Origin: Oikopleura dioica
Taxonomy: Eukaryota; Chordata; Appendicularia; Copelata; Oikopleuridae
Assembly: GCA_907165135.1 (NCBI GenBank)
Contig: OU015566.1
Coordinates: forward strand, 10,028,157 to 10,092,156
Direction of reading: 5' to 3'
Length of the DNA stretch: 64,000 bases
Shown: positions 20,629-30,475 of the stretch, one piece after another
Position numbering within the stretch: position 1 is the stretch's first letter
Layout of the letters: each line of letters begins with the position of its first letter
Program-made: the position numbers and the translations under genes
Notes under the pieces: generated by a model
The model's database searches: none
What the model was told of the DNA's origin: nothing
The model's input: the letters and a program-made list of their open reading frames with translations, nothing else

Positions 20629-22982
20629 CGAAATACTTACATCTTTACCTGACATCCTTATCATTGTTATAGTTTTTTATAATAAATTTTGAAAACTTTA
20701 TTTTGCAAAATTCTTGAATTCAAATGAAAAATAGATAAAGTTTCAAGGTGTCCGAACGGCTAATCTTGAGGATTTATAATTCATCGCGTCCGGCTGAATC
20801 TTTCATCGTGTTCCTCTGAACCTCTCGATGTTTCCTCCCTTAGGGAGTTCGCGGTGGAATCTGACTTCTTTATTGAACGAGCTGGTTAGGACTGGACTTC
20901 TTGGTTCTTACAATTTCGTAACAATCAGCTACTGTTTGATTTGCAGCTACTTTGTTGTAAGGATATAATCAAGTGGTGATATTTAGAAATGCTTGTCTCG
21001 CAACTGTTATTGACGCCAGTAATATTTGCATAAAATTGTTGGTGCTCTTGATTATATGGGTATAAGTACAGGAGTGAACAAAATAAGTAGGAAGTTCTTT
21101 AAATCTCAGTTTGAAAATGTGGAATGTCCATCCGTATCCCCTTAGTTGAACGGTCATTTTCTGCGCGTCCCGTTTAGTGTTTGTTATGGTTATACAACGT
21201 GTGCTACTAATTAGGCCTGGGTGCTAAGTTCTGGAGGAGTTAGCTCCGCTAAGCAGTGGTGGTGCAATATCTGCTCGCGCGTGGGCTGACGGTGGTGGTG
21301 CTAGGCTAGCGCGTGGGTGGTGGCGCAGTTCTTGGTCCCGCGGATCGCTGGACCTTCGCGTTGCCCCTCGGCCGCCAATGGAACTCGCGCTACGGAAGAA
21401 AAATACTCATTATACTCTAATCTAAGGCCGCCCACTCGGTCTTGGAGGAGCAACGCGCGCCACGCCACCGCGCCCTGCCACAAATTCCACTAACCAGAAA
21501 TTAACTCTTACTGAAGAGCGAATTAAAATTATAAATCAACAAATAAATTTCAAACATCAAAAACGTCCATTACAGAGATCGAAGAAGTTCAGTAGAGATT
21601 GGAAAAGAAGACAGCTAAAAATCGGGAGATAAGAAGACAGAGAAATATTTTTATGAAAACAATTAGGAGCATAAAGGTATATCATTTGATTTTCGGGGTT
21701 TTTAAAGAAAAATAATAGAGAATAAAATGTATTCTAGTGAATAAACTTATATCTTAAATCATTATCATGAGAATTTTTTATGCGCTATAAAACATTGGAA
21801 ATAATATCAAGATAAATAAGGTGTTTTTCTTTGTTTTTGCTAATAATCTCATTTATTTTTACCCTAAGAATGGTAACATATTTGAATATGGATCATTTTT
21901 GTTGTCTTTTGTCTACGATAAATCATTTGAAATATAGAGAAAAGGTATAAAAAAATTCAATTTTGAACCAATACTATTAGTCCAGTAGTCAATTTTAGTG
22001 GATTATTGGTAAATTATTATTCTGACCTTCAGTAAATGTAAAATTTATAAATTATAAAATCGAAGTCGAGTTCCATATTGATACATAAGAATGCATTATT
22101 TTTCTAATGCTATATTTTTGTAAGCGATTCATTCGTACTGACCTAAATAAAACGCTTTCACGAAGGATTTCCTTCAACTTTCCGCTTTTGTAAGTAGACA
22201 AACCGAGAGGTCGTATTTAATTGAATTTCATCAGAGTGTTTTTATCGTAGACAACGTTCAAAATAAGCTCGTGATATTTTAACCAGGACGGGTCTACTTT
22301 AGTAGAATGGGGTTTCTATCTATAGAATTAAAAACGACGAAAAATTTAGTGTCGTCGTCGCAGCAGATAAGGTTCGAAACTGGACGGGCATCATATCCCG
22401 GGCGGGGGGCATCTCCCTCTGTCCGGTCTCTACCCAGCGGGTATGCTTGCCGGATTCGGGCACGAAAGTCTCCTTGGGTCCGGAAGCATGCTCCCTCCGC
22501 CTGTCACTTCCTCAGGATCGTGTTCTAACAACATCCCTTTACAAGAATTTTAAAGAACTCATTGCTCCACTGCACTGATACCGCCAATTCTGTAAAGAGC
22601 CGCTAGGATTGAGTCACGAAGTTTTGCCAACAATAAATTATAGAAGACGCTGTTGCCAAAATTGTAGTAGTCAATTATCATGAAACCATTTCAACTGGTT
22701 ATCAATTGCTAATAGTCACTTTTGTAGATATGTTCTCAATATTTATCAAAAACAGTATTTCAAATACGATTTTCTTTGAGTAGAACCGATTCTTCAAATG
22801 AATTGCATCAAACCACTCAGCAAAATAAGTCGCAGATATCTTTCTGACCCAAAATAGTCGGGATCCCTTATCTAATCGCTTCTCTTTCATCAACAAAGCT
22901 TAATATAGTGCCCACTTGATTGATCTCATAACTTGTTAATCAAAAGAGTGAACTTTATTTACAGCAGCTAAAATAAACTAAA
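20629..22982. other. 2.35-kb intergenic region with two GC-rich patches
   Basis: Mostly AT-rich with no supportable coding frame. Two islands differ in composition: about 21190-21485 (rich in GGTGGTG, GCGCG and GTGGGTGGTGG) and about 22380-22510 (CCCGGGCGGGGGG, CCCAGCGGG). Neither resembles an rRNA, tRNA or known coding domain to me. The region must hold the BMAL promoter. Confidence 0.4.
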
Positions 22983-25773
22983 ATGAACACGTTACAAGGC
23001 GGCCATCACGATTTGAGCCACAGCACAGCTGATGAAGTTCTTGGAGCAGCGATGGCTGATCAATTGGCTTCGTTGCACCATCAGCTCAAGCGACCTTCTC
23101 ATACGAGCTATGGCACCGACTCCGACCTTGATTTTGACCTGAAGTCGAGGGCAGACTCTGTAGACAGCTCTGGCCGACCATTGCCGAAGAAATCCCGGCC
23201 GAATCATAGCTTGATCGAAAAGAGAAGGAGGGACAAAATGAAGGCTCATATTCATGAACTTGCAGCGCTCGTGCCAATGTGTGCCGCAATTAACACGAAT
23301 AAACTAGATAAGGTAAGAATCTCCTGTAATTATACGTTTTGACAAGCTCAGTTAGTCAAAAAAGATTAGACAGAAAAACATTGATTTAAGGCTGAGCTCA
23401 AATGTCAAATTTGACATGACAGGTACTAGCCTCCCTCCCTAAAGCCAAAATTTTAAGCTAAAAGGGCCCAAAAGACAGATTAACAACAAACTGTTCATAT
23501 AAACTTTCAGTTTACTGTCTTGCGACTCGCGTTGCAACACATAAAATCCCTACTTGGCTCTGCCCGGCCTGCTGCTGGAGCTGCTTCTTTATACAAGCCT
23601 TCCTTCGTTTCCGACGAAGAGCTGAAACAGCTGATGGCCTACAGTGGCGACGGTTTCGTGCTAGTCGCCGGTTGCGATCGTGGTCGCGTCCTTTTTACTT
23701 CAAATTCCACCACTGAGATCCTCTCACAATCACCTCAAGACATGCTCGGAAGGTAAGAAAATAAATACCGTTCGCGATGAACTTTTGCGCGGGATCAACA
23801 ACCAGAGCTCATAATTACCCTTCAGATCGCTCTTCGACCTGCTGCACACAGACGATTGCGATACGCTGAAATCACAGCTTTTGACGGCCGAACACGGCCC
23901 ACGAGAGCGCCTTATCGGTAATAATAAAACATATCAACTTTCTTGGTTCCAGAAACAGCAATAAGACATGTTTAGATATCAAAACGGGCGTCTCGATCAA
24001 GACTGAATCCTCTCCATCCTTCCTGTCTTCGGCCGGCGCTAAGCGAAGCTTTTTCTGCCGGATGAAGAAGCAAACATCAGAGGATGATCCAAACAGCGTC
24101 GAGTTTATTAACGTTCAAGTTTCGGGATACATACGAACTTTTCCGAGCTCTCAGTGTATTCCAAGGTACAGTACTCCGGTATTATTTCTTGAATAAATGA
24201 TGAAGAAAGTCTCTTCCTGGATCATTTAAAAGATTCAGTAATCAAAGTGCGTCCCATTGTTTAATCTTTCCATGACTGCTGATCATGTTTTCTCCGAGCA
24301 TAGCATGTCACGAGTACTCATTATAATATCGTATTATAATCGGATCATAGGACTTGGCCCGTAATCGCTTGGGATTATTTTATAATATCGTTTTTCAGCT
24401 GCCTGCAGGAACAAACGAGTCAAGTGAAGGTCGAAGATGGTCCCGCGCCGGATCAAGCAGTCACCGCCTTCTGCGGCATCGTGCGGCCCGTTGCGCCGCC
24501 TAAAACTCAACAAAGGTAACCGCAATCCTTAAAATAAACAATTTTCTCGATTAAGCATTTTTTGCTTCGTTCACCAAGTTTTATCAATATTATTTCAGCC
24601 CGACGCGCGACCAAGAGTTTGTGCTCCGCCTGAGCCCCTCTGGGCGTGTGCTCGATTGCGACGAGCGGATCAAGGGACTTCTTGATCTTGTGCCACAAGA
24701 AGTCGTAGGCACGTCGATCTACGACCACCTCCATCGAAATGACATTCCGCGAATCGTCGAGGTAAGTTTTCGCCACAATTTCCTCCCCTCATTCATTGCC
24801 AAATTACAGTGTCATCGAGCGGCGCTACAAAGCAAGAACAAATTATTGACGTCTGTATTTCGCTTCAGAAGAAAAGACGGAGAATTTGTGCCGTTTAGGG
24901 CGAAAGCTGCCGCCTTTAGAAATCCACTTACCAAGAAGGTAAAATAAGCTTATTCATCTCCACCTTCAACGTGCGTTTACAGGTCGAGCAGCTGATTCTT
25001 TGCGCTGCGACGGTAGAGCCAAATGACCGAGACGTTGGCAGACGAATTGTCCGCGAATGCCCGTCGCAAGAAGCGCTCGAAGATTTTCTGCAATCAGAAG
25101 GCGCTACTGGTGGACAAACATCCTCAGGATCACCATCTGGGTTTGATACTCGATTTATTCGATTGCGATTGAATCTTGCGGTTGTAAACAATTGTTTTAG
25201 TGTCTCAAAACTTGGTGATCTAGTGGCGCAGGAAATGCACCAGCGAGAAAGTGAGATCAAAACTCCACCGTTACCGCGAGCGGCGAGTCCGAAAGCGGCA
25301 GGGTTATTTACGACGAATCCAGCGAGCAACGAGTCCGGCTACAAATCGAGTCCGAACCCATCGGATCCAGGTAAAGATCCCTTTGAAATATCTCTATGTT
25401 TTAGATGTGTAAAATATTGAACTTCTTTTGAACTTTCCTTTTAGATCAATTAACGTTTTCGCTGACAAATGAGCACGTTTGCCAAGAAAACGAGCTTATC
25501 AGACAGGGCGTACAGCAGCTGCAAAATAAAATCAACCAGTTCCAGAAAAGAGATGGGCTGAATGGAATACCTCTGTTATGGGATCAACTTTTTCTTTGTT
25601 TTCAAGTTCTGAAATCTTTTTACAAAATAATGCTTTCCTTCGAATAACAGAAAGGGCTAAAATTGATCCCCAAAAAGACGCTGACCGACGACTCCATGGG
25701 AATGGTGATGTCAATCCTGGAAGCGGACTGCAACCCTGGCGACCCATTCAACCCGTCGCTAATCCGCGTGTAA
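22983..25773 (+). CDS. BMAL1: BMAL/ARNTL-type bHLH-PAS transcription factor
   Basis: Eleven exons (22983-23312, 23511-23752, 23826-23917, 23976-24165, 24399-24515, 24599-24761, 24810-24938, 24983-25140, 25201-25370, 25445-25581, 25651-25773) encode 616 residues; human BMAL1 has 626. It is the core circadian activator that dimerises with CLOCK/NPAS2 on E-boxes. Visible: basic region HSLIEKRRRDKM, helix-loop-helix through TNKLDK and LALQHIKSL; PAS-A with DGFVLVAGCDRGRVLF and SLFDLLH; RRERL-type linker and FFCRMKK; PAS-B with VVGTSIYDHLH and ECHRAALQ; KLGDLVAQEM; and the C-terminal transactivation motif GMVMSILEAD. The 25141-25200 segment is exactly 60 nt, GT-AG and stop-free, so it may be intron or coding. 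The last intron seems GA-AG (25582, or alternatively 25552, to 25650). Confidence 0.9.
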
Positions 25774-26832
25774 GAAAATATTAGTAATCTGCGCCTCTCG
25801 CTCTACCACCACTGTCCTGCCCTCATCTACCGTTACCTACTGCTGCAGCTCTCATCGAGATAAATTCCAAACTGAAAAATAACCTACGAAGATGAAAAAA
25901 AGCGATTCGTTACCAATCAATTGAAGGAATACCGCAGTTTTCCCGCTGAAGTTCGGAATCCGAACTTCGGATATGCTCGGTACAATCCACTCACCAGCTG
26001 CCTTTTGTCCATCGCGGTTCAAAAACACCACTTTTGCACAGTTCACCACTGCGTTTTTACCTATTGCTTTACTTTCTCTGTAATAATAATAATAACTTAT
26101 TTCAAAAATTCCTTTTTATTTGAAATCAAGGAAGAAACCTACATGAGAATTTTCTACTCGTAAAATTTCTATAAGACGATAGATTTCGAACGATTTCTAC
26201 AGGCGTTCGAATCTTTGCCTTGCGAAAAGAGCGCTCACTGAGATTGTACTGATAAGGATTGAAATAAACAACCGGTTTTTCGCGAGATAACCGGGCGCGT
26301 CTGTAGCTCAGGCTGCAGCGCGTCCTCCCGGCCGTCGCTGATCCCGTCGGTTCGAATCCCGAAGCGTCCCTCCATTATTGTGGCTAGACGATGTATCCGT
26401 ATTCAGATTTCAGACCGACTCAGATGTCCTTGTTGCTCATTGCACGACCACATGTGCCGATCACACACACACAGACCCAGCAGAACATGCTCTCTTAGAA
26501 ACAGTCTCCAGACTCTCCTGACACTGGGAAGGCCCTTGCTTTGTACGAAACTGACGAACTCTTTCATGTAATGGATGTCTTCGAAAAAAGATCCCCGGAT
26601 CTTTCCTGGTTGGGCCCGCCAGGTTTTTTGAAAGTCTATTTTTGCAGTACATATTGGCTAAAGCATGGTCCCATGACAATAAAATCCGATAACTGTGCAT
26701 GACATAAAGATAGTGCAAATAAATGAGGTCATGTCAAACTTTGCATTCCGATCCAGTGCCGCGGGTTCCATCACTGAGTAAACGAGCACAGAGAAGCATT
26801 TTTAAAGTCGTTCTTTTCTTCCGTTTTCAAAA
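25774..26832. other. intergenic region holding a tRNA-like sequence
   Basis: About 1.06 kb without a gene. It includes an inverted repeat around 25953-25973 (GTTCGGAATCCGAAC) and a pol III promoter-like segment at 26297-26370 (listed separately). The remainder shows nothing recognisable. Confidence 0.45.
26297..26370 (+). other. tRNA-like sequence (degenerate tRNA or SINE head)
   Basis: An A-box-like TAGCTCAGGCTG (26304-26315) and a perfect B-box GGTTCGAATCC (26349-26359) lie at tRNA spacing. The acceptor stem does not pair (5' GCGTCTG against AGCGTCC) and the T stem has two or three mismatches, so a functional tRNA is unlikely. A tRNA-derived SINE or pseudo-tRNA is the better reading. Confidence 0.4.
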
Positions 26833-28502
26833 ATGCAGTCAATGAAGCTTCTCAACATTTCGAGCTCGTCTGAAAGTGATGATAGTCCAGCGGCAATTCC
26901 TAAATTCAATCCTGGTATGTTTTCGATTGTTTTCAATTTTGACTTCATTGAAAAGGTCCAAAATCAAACGCAAGTGGCCCTAAAAGTCTTGCAATGGCCA
27001 GTATGATGCAGACCCTGAACGACAGTAGCTCGTCAGATTCTGATTCGGACTCTGAAATGCGCCCAGGACCAAATGCCTCAAAGTTAAAGATGAACGAAAC
27101 GATTTCGCCAACAAAGACATCCGATGGGCCAACAAAGCCTGCTTTTACTGGCCCTGCATCGATGAGCAGCAAGTTGAATAGCATGATGGACTCAAGCTCA
27201 GATTCTGATTCCTCAGGAGACGAAATTGCCGTTGTGACTTCAAGCACGGCGCCGACAACAGTTGAGTCAACAATTCCTACCAAAACTCAAGACGCTCCGG
27301 CAGGAGTTATTTCTGGTCCAGCTTCGTTGGCTAGTAGACTTAATGACTTAAGCTCTGACAGTGACAGTGCAAGCGATGAAGAAGTTGTTCAAGTAAAGGT
27401 ATCTTGAAAGTTTAAATGGTTTTGCAACCTTCCTCAGCCATCTATGGAACGGTCTATCCCAACAAAAATATCTGACGCACCAAATAGTGGAGTTATGAGC
27501 GGCGGTCCTGTTTCCATGGCTAGTAAAATAGACACACTTATCAGCTCAAGCAGTTCTGAAGATGAGGAAGATCAAGCAGTGAGGCCAACATCACTTCAGC
27601 CACCTTCTGCTCAGCCGTCGATACAGACCAACAACAATAGGCTTTCATCTTCTTCCAGCAGCAGTGAAGATGAACAAGAGCTAGCAGTAAATCATCTTCA
27701 AGGAAATCCTCCATCAATGGAATTTCAGGAACTTCCAAGGATCGTATTGTCATTGATTTCATAAAGTTATCAATTCAGATTTTAATACTAAGAACCCTTT
27801 TAAAAATACGCAAAAGTGCTGGATCATTTGACTTACAAGCAACTGGAGGTTCTTTGCCCTTGTCTCAAATGGACTCGATGCCGAAATCAAAGCTTTCTGA
27901 AAACATCGAGGACTCATCATCATCTTCTGACGAGGAAATTCCACCGCAGCAGTCTCTTATCGAATCTCTGCCTCCAGCAGACTACCAGCAGAATTCAGAA
28001 GCAAGTACGATTCCGAATAGAAGTGCGCCTTCTTTCTACGATAATGTTAGGAAACGCTCATAATAATTCTCCCGTTTTTTTCCCCGAGAAGCTTATGAAC
28101 TTGATAAAGACCAGTTGTTGTTGCAAAACAAGTAGAGATTGGATCTGGCGACGAACTGAGTGGCTCGGACTGGAGCGATAATGATTCCAGCAGAGCCAGT
28201 ATCGTAAAAGGGATGGTTAGAGACATTCTTATCTCTCTGAAATATATACATATCTCTAACCTATAGAAGGAACACCAAGTGAACAAAAACCGCAGCCCGA
28301 AATCGGAGAAACTGTAAACGTAGGGCGCTTGGGTTTTTACCAAGAAACGAGATTTTAGGACGAAATCGGACTTGGAAATGAGCTCGTTAGTGCTACCCCA
28401 GCGAAAAAATTCCTCGAAAAGATTAAGTCGGTCGCTGTTGGAGAAAGCTTCAGTTGGGGCGAAGAAACATATAAGAAACTTTTTGACCCGATTTGGGTTT
28501 GA
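26833..28502 (+). CDS. Ser/Asp-rich protein with imperfect internal repeats
   Basis: Seven exons (26833-26914, 26956-27398, 27438-27743, 27779-28050, 28110-28219, 28267-28313, 28359-28502) encode 467 residues. At least three repeats of ~60-70 residues share the pattern IPTK.(S/Q)DAP, then SGP.S.AS(K/R)...L followed by a run of Ser/Asp/Glu (SSSSSDSDSDSE), typical CK2 targets. The C-terminal ~47 residues are different and look folded (DEIGLGNELVS, KKFLEKIKS, SFSWGEETYKKLF). Introns 28051-28109 and 28220-28266 are GA-AG (59 and 47 nt); without them the frame closes early. No family recognised; nuclear/nucleolar phosphoprotein character is inferred from composition. Confidence 0.65.
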
Positions 28503-28967
28503 TGAGATTCTGTGTATCTTCAAAAACTTTGGAATAAATGCTAATATCAAAATAGGGCCCTTTATGTAGCATAAATTATGTTTCGTCTCAGCAGGATGTT
28601 TGACACAACACATTGCGTAACATTTGATAGACTCGCCTTCTAACTTAGAAGTTCTAAGGCTTAGAATGCCTATTTGTATAAGAAATTTGTTAGATCTTCG
28701 GCCATCCATCCGGCGTGAATAACCTCAAATACAGAAATCTTATAAAAACTAAAGCAATCAATCGAGCATGAATGCCAAGATGTTCTTTCTTCCCTTTGTT
28801 TGACTGTGAAAACTTGATCGAAACAGACCAGAATTTTACGGGTGTTCGAATTCGCTTGACATTTTTCTTCTGCGCGTTTCCATAGATACCATTGACTTGA
28901 AAGCTAAATCTACAGCTTTTAAGACAATAAAAGAAAAATCTTTTAAATATAAGCCTCTTCAAAATAA

Positions 28968-29156
28968 ATGTCAAAAATTACACCTGGCGATGACAACAAC
29001 GAAGAGAGCAGCAACAAGAAACTAAGAGGAAATCCAAGATTGCCGCCAATTGCGCCGATAGTGAAAATTAACAGCTTATCTGCATTTCAACTTGGAGCTA
29101 AAAGAGATTTTTACGATGACGGAGCGGTTCAATTTTGCTTTCTACATGAGCTTTAG
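28968..29156 (+). CDS. short ORF, possible first exon of an unknown gene
   Basis: A 62-codon frame beginning MSKITPGDDNNEESSNKK and running through RLPPIAPIVKINSLSAF. The last ~10 codons read into T-rich sequence, so a donor at about 29127 (GTTCAA) may truncate it. The start resembles the anoctamin start downstream only in MSK. No family recognised. Confidence 0.3.
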   Translation: MSKITPGDDNNEESSNKKLRGNPRLPPIAPIVKINSLSAFQLGAKRDFYDDGAVQFCFLHEL

Positions 29157-29340
29157 CTTTAATTTTCCGGTTTTAATATCAGTGATACTTTATCGGCCAT
29201 TTGAATAATTATTTGAGACCTCAAGTGTATTTACATTGACCTTTAGTAAATAGAAACTGAGAAAAAACACTTCTAAGGACACCCTAAAATCTGAACCCGC
29301 CTGAAAAGAGAGCACAGTTTCAACATTTGATAACAATATA

Positions 29341-30229
29341 ATGAGGAACAGTATAATTCCAGAAGAAGATGAGGCGCCAGAAAAGGTAACGTCTCTTTGA
29401 TAATTTAATATTCGGTAGCTTGTTGTATAGAATTTCCTTCACAACAAAAGGCAGGGCATTCTATTATTCTGAGCGCAAACTGTGCATTTACGAAAAAGAT
29501 GAGGCCCCACTCGCGAGGGTTTTTGAAATTTCAACGAGAGATCGCTTCTTTTCGTAATAATGTTATCAAAGATGTGCTGCAGACAATCAATTTTGATATA
29601 TCCCGAAATGGAACTATCAAAAAGGTAACTTCGGAGAAAAATATTCTAGATCAAAATGAGCTGCAATAATTTTGGGTTTTTTTTAATCAAATTATCGAGA
29701 AATAATGGGAAAGAAGACCAAGTCCCGACATCAGCAGAAAGCAATCAGTGACTTTATCAAAGACATGGATATCAGAATAGCATTATCCCAGAAAGCAGTA
29801 AAGCAAAAATGAGAAAGAGAAGACACCTAGCTTTTTTGACAAAATCATTAGATATCCAACGAGCAAAGCATAAAAAACACTTGCTTGAGCGAAAAGCTAA
29901 AAGGGATAAATATCTTGAAGCAAATGAAGGCAAAGAGCAAAAATTTAAAAATCTCGGGAAAACGATCTTGGGGGCTAACAAGCTTTTCAAGCTAGCGGTA
30001 CTTCATAAGAAATCTTTTATTAGAAATCTTTTATTAGAAATCTATTATTAGATCTTTTATAATCTTTTATAGATCTTTAATATATTTCTTTCAGTCGGCT
30101 GCGGATATACAATCATCAGAGCCATCGCAAGAGGTAAGACAATCAATGTTTACTCAAATGACTTTTACACCCGGCGGAAAAATTAAAAAATTTTTACCAA
30201 AACAGAAATTTTAGTTTCTTGAACTTTAG
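29341..30229 (+). CDS. Lys/Arg-rich protein (164 aa), unknown
   Basis: Proposed exons 29341-29385, 29451-29624, 29776-29997, 30095-30133 and 30215-30229, all phase 0 with good GTAAC/GTAAG or GTACTT donors, give 164 residues. The centre is strongly basic and helical (KMRKRRHLAFLTKSL, RAKHKKHLLERKAKRDKYLE), suggesting nucleic-acid binding or nucleolar location. Exon 1 and exon 3 both start with NSIIPE, at DNA level as well, suggesting exon duplication or alternative first exons. An alternative ATG at 29705 overlaps in another frame. No family recognised. Confidence 0.42.
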
Positions 30230-30475
30230 GTGACATTTTTGAACTGGCACAGTTCTCGAACAAGATAATAAACCGTCCCGGCTGACAAGCTTTTTATGAT
30301 GTCTGAGTTCGCATCGATCACAAAATCGATGCACAGATTTTGACAAGTTTTTCAAAGTTCAAAAGTATAGAGGAAAAATTGAATAGTGACATTTAATTGT
30401 TGAAGAATTGGAAATAAAGTCGCGAGAGAGAAAATACAGTAATTCTCGAAAAGGATAGAATAAAAATCTCTTTGA

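Noticed and set aside
20740-20830. GTGTCCGAACGGCTAA, tRNA-Ser/Leu-like start
   Set aside because: No B-box or acceptor pairing downstream; not a tRNA.
28047-28709. 220-codon minus-strand frame
   Set aside because: Overlaps several exons of the Ser-rich gene on the plus strand; no motif or splice context, and composition looks like antisense translation.
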